This document shows, piece by piece, positions 1 through 7,074 of a stretch of 46,905 nucleotides of DNA (positions within the stretch are counted from its first letter, which is position 1; each line of letters opens with the position of its first letter). Source of the DNA: Nonomuraea corallina (lineage in GTDB: Bacteria; Actinomycetota; Actinomycetes; Streptosporangiales; Streptosporangiaceae); contig NZ_JAPNNL010000036.1 of NCBI RefSeq assembly GCF_027620315.1, forward strand, positions 1-46,905, written 5' to 3'. Under the pieces are notes generated by a model. The model saw only the letters and a list, made by a program, of their open reading frames with translations, was not told the origin of the DNA and searched no databases. The translations under genes were made by a program, and so were the position numbers.

Positions 1-592
1 CGGCGAGGCGACGGAAACGCCGGAGAGCGGCGGGGCGACGGCCTCGGCCGAGCCCTCGCCGGTCGAGACGCCGACGTTCGAGGAGTCGCCCCCCGCGCCG
101 AAGAAGGCCGACTACGCGGGCCGGGTGAAGGGCAACGGCGGCCTGATCGCGATCTCGATCCGTGACGGCAGGGCCATCGGGTACTTCTGCGACGGCCGGA
201 CGGAGTCCTGGTTCAAGGGCGACGCGACCGGCGGCGAGCTGGCCCTGAAAGGCACGGGGAAGGCCACGGTCAAGGCCGAGCTGGGCGACGGCAAGGCCGC
301 GGGGCAGGTCGCGGTCGGCGGGAAGCGCTGGAGCTTCGTCGCCGCCACGGCCAAGAAGCCCTCGGGCCTGTACCGGGCCAGCGCCGTCGTCAGGGGCGCC
401 AAGGTGCGCGCGGGCTGGATCGTCGTGGAGAACCCGGGCGGCGGCTACACGCAGGTCGGCGCCGCCTTCAGCGACGACGAGCCGGTGGACGTGCCGCGGC
501 TCGACGGCGACGACCCGACCAGGGCCGTCTCCGTGAACGGAACCACCGTCACGCCCGAGGACGTCGACGGTTTCATCGAGGAGATGCGATGA
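1..592 (+). CDS. Hypothetical protein, C-terminal part (5' end outside window)
   Basis: The reading frame is open from base 2 and ends with TGA at 590-592; no start codon is needed inside the window, so the gene begins upstream. The first roughly 40 visible residues are rich in Pro, Thr, Ser and Glu (a linker). They are followed by a compact domain of about 150 residues with many Gly and Lys and short beta-strand-like stretches (GNGGLIAISIRDGRAIGYFC, KATVKAEL, GQVAVGGKRWSF). A low-complexity linker before a beta-rich domain suits an extracytoplasmic protein tethered by an N-terminal segment that is not visible here. I do not recognise the family. Its stop codon overlaps the start of the next gene (ATGA at 589-592), so the two are probably translationally coupled and functionally linked. 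Confidence 0.8.
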   Translation, partial: GEATETPESGGATASAEPSPVETPTFEESPPAPKKADYAGRVKGNGGLIAISIRDGRAIGYFCDGRTESWFKGDATGGELALKGTGKATVKAELGDGKAAGQVAVGGKRWSFVAATAKKPSGLYRASAVVRGAKVRAGWIVVENPGGGYTQVGAAFSDDEPVDVPRLDGDDPTRAVSVNGTTVTPEDVDGFIEEMR

Positions 593-1134
593 CCGCCATC
601 CACCGCCACCCCGCCCGGAGTTCCGTCTCGCTGCTGGTGCCGCTGCTGGCCGGCGCCGTGATCATGGTCGCGCTCGGCGTGTACGGGCGCGCGCACACCC
701 CGACCGGCTTCGCCGTGGGCGTCGCGGGCTTCTCGGCCGCGCTGCCGATGAAGGTCTGGCTGACCACGGCCGCCGCCGCGCTGGCCGTGGTGCAGATCGT
801 CTCGGCCCTGTCGATGTGGGGCCGGCTGGGGATCCGGATCCCGGAGGGGGTCCACCGGTGGTCGGGCAGGCTGGCGTTCCTGCTCACCATCCCGGTGGCC
901 TTCCACTGCCTGTACGCGCTCGGCCTGCAGTACGACGTGCCGCGGGTGATGGTCCACTCGCTGCTCGGCTGCTTCTTCTACGGCGTGTTCACCACGAAGA
1001 TGCTGGCCCTGCGCAAGGACGGCACCCCGGGCTGGACGCTTCCGGTGATCGGCGGGCTGGCGTTCACCGCGCTCGTGGGGCTCTGGCTGACCTCGTCGTT
1101 CTGGTTCTTCACGGCCGTGGGGTTCGCGGTCTAG
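589..1134 (+). CDS. DUF6529-type integral membrane protein
   Basis: A 181-residue protein with about five hydrophobic segments (residues roughly 13-33, 41-52, 60-76, 92-112 and 145-178). Several histidines lie at or in the segments: HRWSGR near 90, FHCLYALG near 103 and VHSLLG near 120. Paired intramembrane histidines of this sort occur in b-type haem membrane proteins (cytochrome b561 and ferric-reductase-like), so haem binding is a reasonable guess but is not shown. The ATG overlaps the upstream stop (ATGA). The gene is convergent with the CitE-like gene, and the two stop codons share bases: CTAG at 1131-1134 contains TAG on both strands. Family assignment to DUF6529 is by recognition of the overall pattern. 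Confidence 0.75.
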   Translation: MTAIHRHPARSSVSLLVPLLAGAVIMVALGVYGRAHTPTGFAVGVAGFSAALPMKVWLTTAAAALAVVQIVSALSMWGRLGIRIPEGVHRWSGRLAFLLTIPVAFHCLYALGLQYDVPRVMVHSLLGCFFYGVFTTKMLALRKDGTPGWTLPVIGGLAFTALVGLWLTSSFWFFTAVGFAV

Positions 1135-2072
1135 CCCGCCGGGTCGAAGCTCGTGGTGCGCCGCAGCCCGGCGGCCCGGCCCTTGGCGGCCACGACGAGC
1201 GCCATCTTCCGGGACGCCTCGTCGATCATCTCGTCGCCGAGCATGGCCGCGCCGCGCTTCTCGACCGTCGTGTAGTACTCGTACGCGTCGAGGATGAGCT
1301 CGGCGCGGTCGTAGTCCGCCTGCGGCGGCGAGAAGAGCTCGTTGGCCGCGTCGACCTGCAGCGGGTGGAGCACCCACTTGCCGTCGTAGCCGAGCGCGGC
1401 CGAGCGCCGGGCGGCCCGGCGGAACCCGTCGACGTCCTTGATCTGCAGGTAGGGGCCGTCGATGACCTGGAGGTCGTGGGTGCGGGCGGCCATGAGCAGG
1501 CGCATCAGGATGTAGTGGTAGGCGTCGCCCTCCTCGTAGCCGGGCGGCTGCTCGCCCACGACGAGGGTGCGCATGTTGATCGAGGCCATGAAGTCGGCCG
1601 GCCCGAAGACCAGCGTCTCCAGCCGGCGGGACGAGCCGGCGATGGCGTCGGCGTTGACCAGCCCGCGCGCGTTCTCGATCTGCGCCTCGATGCCGATGCG
1701 GCCCGGCTCGTAGCCCATGGCCTTCTCGATCTGGGTGAGCAGCGTGTCGAGCCACACGACCTCGGTCGGGTCCTGCACCTTGGGCAGGATCAGGCAGTCG
1801 AGCCGGTCGCCGGCGCCTTCGACGACCTCGATGACGTCCTTGTACGCCCACTGCGTCGCCAGGTCGTTGACCCGCACCGCGACGGTCTTGCCCTCCCAGC
1901 CGCCCTCGCGCAGCGCGGCCACCACGTTGCGCCGCGCCTCGTCCTTGGCCAGTGGCGCGACGGCGTCCTCCAGGTCCAAGAACGCCTCGTCGACGGGCAG
2001 GGCGCGGGCCTTCTCCAGGAAACGGGGGTTGCTGCCGGGCACGGCCAGGACAGATCTACGCGAACGCAACAT
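1131..2072 (-). CDS. HpcH/HpaI aldolase / CitE-like CoA ester lyase
   Basis: A 313-residue member of the citrate lyase beta-subunit-like TIM-barrel family. These enzymes make or cleave C-C bonds, or hydrolyse CoA thioesters such as malyl-CoA, with a bound Mg2+. Visible signatures are the N-terminal SVLAVPGSNPRFLEKA, the DLEDAV motif (residues 33-38), a VRVND segment after the second strand, IEAQIENARGL for the metal-binding Glu, and VFGPADFMASI for the metal-binding Asp. The C-terminal YDGKWVLHP is also typical of actinobacterial malyl-CoA lyase/thioesterase-type proteins. The exact substrate cannot be fixed. I chose the ATG at 2070-2072; an in-frame GTG lies three codons upstream. It is transcribed divergently from the small gene at 2115, with 42 bases between the starts. 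Confidence 0.88.
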   Translation of the reverse strand: MLRSRRSVLAVPGSNPRFLEKARALPVDEAFLDLEDAVAPLAKDEARRNVVAALREGGWEGKTVAVRVNDLATQWAYKDVIEVVEGAGDRLDCLILPKVQDPTEVVWLDTLLTQIEKAMGYEPGRIGIEAQIENARGLVNADAIAGSSRRLETLVFGPADFMASINMRTLVVGEQPPGYEEGDAYHYILMRLLMAARTHDLQVIDGPYLQIKDVDGFRRAARRSAALGYDGKWVLHPLQVDAANELFSPPQADYDRAELILDAYEYYTTVEKRGAAMLGDEMIDEASRKMALVVAAKGRAAGLRRTTSFDPAG

Positions 2073-2114
2073 GAGCCACACCGTAACGGCACCGGAGCCG
2101 GTTACATTCGAGCT

Positions 2115-2519
2115 GTGACCGACAACACCCCGGCGATCGAGCTTTCGGCCGTAGAAGAGGGCGCCAAGAAGTCCGGCGTCCTCTGGCTCGATCTGGACCG
2201 GCCGCGGCTGGCCTGGCACGCGTGGCACGACGGCGCGATCTATCTGGTGACCGGCGGCGAGGAGCAGGAGCTGCCGGGGCTGGCCGGGCGGGAGAGCGTA
2301 CGGGTCACGCTGCGCAGCAAGGACAACGGGGCCCGTCTGGTGGTGTTCGACGCCGCCGTGTCGGTCGTCGAGCAGGCGGCGGCGCCCGAGGCGGTGGCGG
2401 CGCTGGCCAAGGAGCGGCTCAACGCCCGCGACAGCGAGCGGCTGCCCGAGCGCTGGGCTCAGGGGTCGGCGGTGCTGCGGCTCACGCCGACGGGCGTCGC
2501 CAGTTCGACCGGCGTCTGA
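2115..2519 (+). CDS. Small hypothetical protein, possibly split-barrel flavin-binding-like
   Basis: A 134-residue soluble protein starting at GTG 2115. The central part (LDLDRPRLAWHAWHDGAIYL, then VTLRSKDNGARLVVFDAAVSVV) alternates short beta strands. This recalls pyridoxamine-5'-phosphate-oxidase-like split barrels, but I see no clear FMN-binding signature, so the assignment is weak. The C-terminus (ALAKERLNARDSERLPERW) looks helical. Its last 61 bases overlap the 3' end of the EamA gene on the other strand (2459-2519), an unusually long convergent overlap. Divergent from the CitE-like lyase. Confidence 0.7.
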   Translation: MTDNTPAIELSAVEEGAKKSGVLWLDLDRPRLAWHAWHDGAIYLVTGGEEQELPGLAGRESVRVTLRSKDNGARLVVFDAAVSVVEQAAAPEAVAALAKERLNARDSERLPERWAQGSAVLRLTPTGVASSTGV

Positions 2520-3418
2520 CGGACGATGGTCGCGGTCTGCGCGAGGAGCGCGCCCGACAGCACGATGAGGCCGCCGACGATCTGGTATGCGCCGAGCGCC
2601 TGGCCGAGCAGGAGCCAGGCGACGATCGAGCCGGCGATGACCTCCAGCGAGGCCACGGTCGCTCCGACGGCCGCCGAGAGCCTGCGCACCGCGTTCACCC
2701 CGAGGATGTAGGCGATGACGGTGGCCACGACCACCAGCCACAGGTACGCGACGAGCACCGGCATCGGGGTGGCGTCGACCGGCGAGGCGGTCCGGGTGAA
2801 GGCGTCCCACGGGAGGTTCCACGGCTGGGAGATCGGCGCGAGCACGACGGCGGCGCCGATCATGCCCCAGGCGATCAGGCCGAGCGGGTCGATGTCATCC
2901 CCGAAGCTATCGTTCATCAGGAAATATCCGGCGCAGCACGCGCCGGCCAGCAGCGCCAGCGCCAGCCCGATCGCGTCCAGCCGGAGGCCCTGCCAGGCCT
3001 CGACCACGATGGCCAGGCCGACCACCGCCATGACCGCGCCGAGGTAGGCGGCCCTGGCCAGCCGGATCTTCCGCACGAACCGTACCCACACCACCACCAT
3101 CACCGGCGCCATGAACTCCAGCAGCAGGGCGATCCCCACCGGCAGCCTGGTGATGGCCGCGAAGTACAGTGATTGCACCCCCGCGATGGCGACGACCGCG
3201 TACACCGCGAAGAACGGCAGCCGCGAGCGGGCGATCCGCAGCGCGGACGGCTTGACCACGGCGAGCACGGCGACGAGCAGCACCCCGGCACCCGCCATCC
3301 GCACCCAGACCGCCTCCAGCGGCGCCAGACCGGCGGCGTTGAGGTATTTGGCCATGGTGCCGGAGAAGGCGAAGCAGAGCGAGGACACGAAGGCCATCGC
3401 GAGTCCCGCGTAGCGCAC
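2459..3418 (-). CDS. EamA / DMT-superfamily exporter
   Basis: A 319-residue membrane protein of the drug/metabolite transporter type, with about ten hydrophobic segments forming two EamA repeats (roughly residues 1-140 and 150-295). Typical features are the N-terminal FAFSGTMAKYL, PLEAVWVRMAGAGVLL, the repeat-ending LLLEFMAPVMVVVWVRF, and the second-repeat VASLEVIAGSIVAWLLLGQ. Members export amino acids, metabolites or drugs; the substrate cannot be read from sequence. Start is GTG at 3416-3418. The 3' end overlaps the neighbour on the plus strand by 61 bases. The 97-base gap 3419-3515 to the divergent MgtE-N/CBS gene must hold both promoters. Confidence 0.9.
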   Translation of the reverse strand: MRYAGLAMAFVSSLCFAFSGTMAKYLNAAGLAPLEAVWVRMAGAGVLLVAVLAVVKPSALRIARSRLPFFAVYAVVAIAGVQSLYFAAITRLPVGIALLLEFMAPVMVVVWVRFVRKIRLARAAYLGAVMAVVGLAIVVEAWQGLRLDAIGLALALLAGACCAGYFLMNDSFGDDIDPLGLIAWGMIGAAVVLAPISQPWNLPWDAFTRTASPVDATPMPVLVAYLWLVVVATVIAYILGVNAVRRLSAAVGATVASLEVIAGSIVAWLLLGQALGAYQIVGGLIVLSGALLAQTATIVRQTPVELATPVGVSRSTADP

Positions 3419-3515
3419 GTGAACCCCCGTCGAACGTCATTACCGTGGTGCAGGTTGGATACTGACACGTCAGGCGTCCGCGGCGCAACGCGGGGGCGCT
3501 GTTAGCCTGGCTGAC

Positions 3516-4715
3516 GTGCAGATCTTCGTCGCCCGGCTGGCGGGCACCCCGGTCTTCGACCCGGCGGGCGATCAGATCGGCCGCATCAGGGACGTGGTCG
3601 TCGGGCTGCGCGGCGTGCGCCCGCCCCGCGTGCACGGCATGGTGGTCGAGGTCCGCCCCCGCCGCCGGGTGTTCCTGCCCATCACCCGGGTACGCGGCAT
3701 CGAGGCCGGCGCGGTGGTCTTCACCGGCAAGCTCAACGTGCGCCGGTTCGAGCAGCGGCCCCTGGAGACCCTGGTGATCGGCGAGATGCTCGACCTGACC
3801 GTGCGCGTCGACGGCGAGCCGATGACCGTCTACGACGTCGCCATCGCCGAGACCAAGCCTGCCGAGTGGCAGGTCACCCAGGTCGCGGTCTACCGGGGCA
3901 GGCGGCGGCGCGACGCCCGGGTGGCCGACTGGGACGAGGTCTCCGGCTTCGACATCCTCCAGGAGAACCAGGGCGCCGCCGGGCTGATCGCCTCGTTCGA
4001 CTCGCTGCGCGCCGCCGACCTGGCAAACGCCCTGCACGAGCTGTCCGGAAAGCGGCGCGAGGAGGTCGCCCGCGCGCTCGACGACGACCGGCTGGCCGAC
4101 GTGCTGGAGGAGCTGCCGCCCGGCGACCAGATCGGCATCCTCGGCGCGCTCGAACCGGAGCGGGCCGCCGACGTGCTGGAGGAGATGGGCCCCGACGACG
4201 CCGCCGACCTGCTCCACGACCTGCCGCCGGAGCAGGCGGCCGCGCTGCTGGCGCTGATGGAGCCGGAGGAGGCCGCCCCGGTGCGGCGGCTGCTCACCTA
4301 CCCGCACGACACCGCCGGCGGCCTGATGACCACCGATCCGGTCATCCTCCCCCCGACCAGCTCGGTCGCCGAGGCGCTCGCGCACATCCGGCAGCAGGAG
4401 CTGACCCCGGCCGTGGCGGCCCAGGTGTTCATCACCCGCCCGCCCAATGAGACCCCGACCGGCCGCTACCTCGGCGTGAGCCACTTCCAGCGGCTGCTCC
4501 GCGTCCCGCCCTCCACGCTGCTCGGCAACGTCATCGACCCGTCGATCGACCCCATCAAGCCCGACCTCCCGCTGCCCGACGTCGCCGCCTACCTGGCGGT
4601 CTACAACCTCGTCGCGGCCCCGGTCGTCGACGAGCACAACCGGCTCGTCGGCACGGTGACCGTCGACGACGTCCTTGACCACCTGCTCCCCGCAGACTGG
4701 CGCGAGAGGCTCTGA
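3516..4715 (+). CDS. PRC-barrel-like / MgtE-N / CBS-pair protein without channel domain
   Basis: A 399-residue soluble protein. Residues about 1-150 contain two PRC-barrel-like segments (GDQIGRIRDVVV and the strands around VFTGKLNVRRFEQ). Residues about 165-270 form the acidic helical MgtE N-terminal domain, with repeated hallmark phrases (RLADVLEELPPGDQ, RAADVLEEMGPDDAADLLHD). Residues about 275-395 are a CBS pair (DTAGGLMTTDPVILPPTSSV and AAPVVDEHNRLVGTVTVDDV). In true MgtE channels this N-CBS unit senses Mg2+ and gates a five-helix transmembrane domain, which is absent here. It corresponds in order and architecture to M. tuberculosis Rv1232c. A role as a soluble metal or nucleotide sensor for a partner is inference. 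Start is GTG; it is followed after one base by the DUF1003 gene. Confidence 0.88.
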   Translation: MQIFVARLAGTPVFDPAGDQIGRIRDVVVGLRGVRPPRVHGMVVEVRPRRRVFLPITRVRGIEAGAVVFTGKLNVRRFEQRPLETLVIGEMLDLTVRVDGEPMTVYDVAIAETKPAEWQVTQVAVYRGRRRRDARVADWDEVSGFDILQENQGAAGLIASFDSLRAADLANALHELSGKRREEVARALDDDRLADVLEELPPGDQIGILGALEPERAADVLEEMGPDDAADLLHDLPPEQAAALLALMEPEEAAPVRRLLTYPHDTAGGLMTTDPVILPPTSSVAEALAHIRQQELTPAVAAQVFITRPPNETPTGRYLGVSHFQRLLRVPPSTLLGNVIDPSIDPIKPDLPLPDVAAYLAVYNLVAAPVVDEHNRLVGTVTVDDVLDHLLPADWRERL

Positions 4716-4716
4716 C

Positions 4717-5184
4717 GTGACCACCGAACGCCTTGACCAGCCCCGTGACCTGCGCCGCTCGCTGCGCCCGCACTACGACCCCGAGGCGTTCGGCCGGCTG
4801 TCGGAGCGCATCGCCCGCTTCCTCGGCACCGCGCGCTTCCTGGTCTACATGACCGTGTTCGTGGTGGTCTGGGTGAGCTGGAACGTCGCCGCCCCGGCCT
4901 CGTTCCAGTTCGATCCGTACCCGTTCATCTTCCTCACGCTCATGCTGTCGCTGCAGGCCTCCTACGCGGCCCCGCTGATCCTGCTCGCCCAGAACCGGCA
5001 GGACGACCGCGACCGCGTCCAGTACGAGCAGGACCGGCAGACGGCCGAGCGCAACCGCGCCGACGTCGAGTACCTCACCCGCGAGATCGCCGGGCTGCGG
5101 CTGGCGCTCGGCGAGGTGGCCACCCGCGACTACCTGCGCTCGGAGCTGCAGCGGCTGGGCGAGGAGCTCAAGGAGTCGCGATGA
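4717..5184 (+). CDS. DUF1003 membrane protein
   Basis: A 155-residue protein with two central transmembrane helices (about residues 36-55 and 66-87) and a long charged coiled-coil-like C-terminus (QNRQDDRDRVQYEQDRQTAE). The sequence MTVFVVVWVSWNVAAP followed by FDPYPFIFLTLMLSLQASYA and PLILLAQNRQ is the recognisable DUF1003 core. Function is unknown. GTG 4717 follows the upstream stop (4713-4715) after one base, so it is co-translated with the MgtE-N/CBS protein. The pairing is conserved in mycobacteria (Rv1232c/Rv1231c), which supports a joint role, perhaps with this protein as the membrane partner of the sensor. Confidence 0.88.
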   Translation: MTTERLDQPRDLRRSLRPHYDPEAFGRLSERIARFLGTARFLVYMTVFVVVWVSWNVAAPASFQFDPYPFIFLTLMLSLQASYAAPLILLAQNRQDDRDRVQYEQDRQTAERNRADVEYLTREIAGLRLALGEVATRDYLRSELQRLGEELKESR

Positions 5185-5379
5185 CCGCGGCGGCCCTCGT
5201 CCCTCGCTGCGGGTCACCCAGTAACCTTGGCACGTTGCCCGATGAGCCTGCTGGATTAACGGGACCGGTTCCCGGGTTCATACCATGGAGGGGCATCCTC
5301 AACCGGCGTTCCCGCGCTGTCACACCCATACCGGCAAAGGAGGGACGGCACCCCCTCACCCGGGCGTGCCGAGACTTCG
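5185..5379 (+). promoter_or_regulatory. 195-base leader region of mrp
   Basis: Non-coding gap after the DUF1003 gene. It contains a strong Shine-Dalgarno-like AGGAGGG at 5338-5344 that is too far from the mrp ATG (5380) to serve it and has no in-frame start codon behind it. No convincing -35/-10 pair stands out. A self-complementary GC-rich stretch around 5261-5275 (GGGACCGGTTCCC) could fold. I cannot say whether this is a promoter region or a structured leader. Confidence 0.3.
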
Positions 5380-6519
5380 ATGGCACCAACCCAGGAACAG
5401 GTGACGGCCGCCCTCGCCACCGTCATCGACCCCGAGATCCGCCGCCCGATCACCGACCTCGGCATGGTCAAGGGCGTCGACATCGCCGCTGACGGCAGGG
5501 TGCGCGTCGGCGTCTTCCTCACGGTCGCCGGCTGCCCGATGAAGGACACGATCCGGCGCGACGTCACGACCGCGGTCGCCAAGGTCGACGGCGTCACCGC
5601 CGTCGAGCTGGAGCTCGACGTGATGAGCCAGGAGCAGCGCAAGGAGCTGCAGACCAAGCTCCGCGGCGACAAGGGCCCCGAGAAGGAGGTCCCGTTCAAC
5701 AAGCCCGGCTCGCTGACCCGCGTCTTCGCGGTGGCCAGCGGCAAGGGCGGCGTCGGCAAGTCCTCGGTGACGGTCAACCTCGCCGCCGCGATGGCCGCGA
5801 GCGGGATGAAGGTCGGCATCGTCGACGCCGACATCTACGGCCACAGCGTCCCCCGCATGCTGGGCGCGGCCGAGCGGCCCACCAAGGTCGAAGACATGAT
5901 CATGCCGCCGGTGGCCCACGACATCAAGGTCATCTCGGTGGGCATGTTCAAGCCCGAGGGCAACACGCCCGTGGTGTGGCGCGGCCCGATGCTCGACCGG
6001 GCGCTCCACCAGTTCCTCACCGACGTCTACTGGGGCGACCTCGACGTCCTCCTGCTCGACCTGCCGCCGGGCACCGGCGACATCGCCATCTCGGTGGCCC
6101 AGCGGCTGCCGGGGGCCGAGATCCTGGTCGTCACCACGCCGCAGATGGCCGCCGCCGAGGTGGCCGAGCGGGCCGGCTCCATCGCGGCGCAGACCCACCA
6201 GCAGATCGCCGGCGTCATCGAGAACATGGCCTGGCTGCCCTGTCCCCACTGCGACGAGCGCATCGCCGTCTTCGGCGAGGGCGGCGGCCAGACGGTCGCC
6301 GACGCGCTGACCCGCATCCTCGGCGCGCGCGTGCCGCTGCTCGGCCAGGTCCCGATCGACCTGCGGCTGCGCGAGGGCGGCGACGAGGGCAAGCCGCTGG
6401 TCCTCACCGACCCCGACTCCCCCGCCGCGGCGGAGCTCCGCTCGATCGCGACCACGCTGAGCAAGCGCGCGTCCAGCCTCAAGGGCATGCAGCTCGGGCT
6501 CGCCCCCAACCGGGGCTGA
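5380..6519 (+). CDS. mrp: Mrp/NBP35-family Fe-S cluster carrier ATPase
   Basis: A 379-residue cytosolic P-loop ATPase of the ApbC/Mrp family, which binds and transfers [4Fe-4S] clusters to apo-proteins. Residues 6-85 form the MIP18/DUF59-like domain (VIDPEIRRPITDLGMV, AGCPMKD). The ATPase domain begins with the deviant Walker A GKGGVGKS (121-128), followed by the switch region DADIYGHSVPRML and Walker B LLLDLPPGTGD (225-234). The CPHC pair (Cys288 and Cys291) is the bridging cluster site. Length is normal. The ATG at 5380 has no close ribosome site. An excellent AGGAGGG at 5338-5344 lies about 35 bases upstream with no in-frame start near it, so the leader may be unusual. Convergent with tatB. 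Confidence 0.95.
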   Translation: MAPTQEQVTAALATVIDPEIRRPITDLGMVKGVDIAADGRVRVGVFLTVAGCPMKDTIRRDVTTAVAKVDGVTAVELELDVMSQEQRKELQTKLRGDKGPEKEVPFNKPGSLTRVFAVASGKGGVGKSSVTVNLAAAMAASGMKVGIVDADIYGHSVPRMLGAAERPTKVEDMIMPPVAHDIKVISVGMFKPEGNTPVVWRGPMLDRALHQFLTDVYWGDLDVLLLDLPPGTGDIAISVAQRLPGAEILVVTTPQMAAAEVAERAGSIAAQTHQQIAGVIENMAWLPCPHCDERIAVFGEGGGQTVADALTRILGARVPLLGQVPIDLRLREGGDEGKPLVLTDPDSPAAAELRSIATTLSKRASSLKGMQLGLAPNRG

Positions 6520-6564
6520 CCGCGCGGGCGCGGGTCTGTGCTCGCCGCGTCGTACGGGTGTGGG

Positions 6565-6921
6565 TCAGGTCGCCTCGTTGTCGTACGGGGGGACCTCGCC
6601 CACGCCCAGCTCCCCTCCCACCGGGGCGGGGTAGATCGGTTCCGCCTCCGCGACGGCCGGCTTGCCGTCCTTCCAGACGTCGTCGTCCTCCAGCAGGTGC
6701 TTGCGGACGAAGTTGCGCGGATTGAGGTCGGCGGGGTCGAAGTCGGAGAACTCGGGGCCCAGCCCGGCCCGCAGGTCGTCACGCGCGTTGTTGGCCATGC
6801 GGCGCAGGTTGCGCAGGGTCTTGCCGGCCTGGGCGGCCGCCTGGGGCAGCTTCTCCGGGCCGAAGACCAGCAGCGCGATAATGATCAGCGCACCGACTTC
6901 CAGCCAGCCAAGTCCGAACAC
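6565..6921 (-). CDS. tatB: Twin-arginine translocase subunit TatB
   Basis: A 118-residue protein with the TatA/B/Hcf106 architecture. It has one N-terminal transmembrane helix (MFGLGWLEVGALIIIALLVF), the FGPEKLP hinge after it, and then an amphipathic helix (AAAQAGKTLRNLRRMANNAR) and an acidic tail. The Glu at position 8 in the membrane helix is characteristic of TatB rather than TatA. TatB with TatC forms the receptor for folded twin-arginine precursors. Its place downstream of sigE, anti-sigma factor and htrA is the same as in mycobacteria. Start is GTG at 6919-6921. The 153-base gap to htrA contains a hairpin (7049-7069), so tatB may have its own promoter. Confidence 0.93.
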   Translation of the reverse strand: MFGLGWLEVGALIIIALLVFGPEKLPQAAAQAGKTLRNLRRMANNARDDLRAGLGPEFSDFDPADLNPRNFVRKHLLEDDDVWKDGKPAVAEAEPIYPAPVGGELGVGEVPPYDNEAT

Positions 6922-7048
6922 TGTCAGCTCCCAGCAGTCAACCGCCCCGAGGACAACCCCGGCTATCCCACAGACTAAGGGCTCTACCGGGTAGCTCGGT
7001 CTCCTCCCCCGGACCCAATCATCACCCCCCGCGGACCCTCGAACCTCA

Positions 7049-7069
7049 CGCCCGGGGAGGTCCCGGGCG
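7049..7069 (-). terminator. Hairpin just downstream of htrA
   Basis: CGCCCGGG (7049-7056) and CCCGGGCG (7062-7069) form a perfect 8-bp stem with a 5-base loop, five bases beyond the htrA stop codon (7075-7077). There is no U-tract, which is common for actinobacterial terminators. It probably ends or attenuates the sigE-htrA transcript before tatB. Confidence 0.6.
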
Positions 7070-7074
7070 AGGCG

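Noticed and set aside
1131..2822. Longer version of the CitE-like protein reaching to 2822
   Set aside because: The part upstream of 2072 is low-complexity shadow sequence of the neighbouring genes; family homology begins at SVLAVPGSN.
2907..4724. Long minus frame opposite the MgtE-N/CBS gene
   Set aside because: Repetitive Gly/Val/Arg-rich sequence and no family; the plus strand has clear MgtE-N and CBS motifs.
5338..5344. AGGAGGG as ribosome site of an unannotated small gene
   Set aside because: No start codon with a plausible open frame lies within the required distance; the GTG at 5366 is not in the mrp frame.
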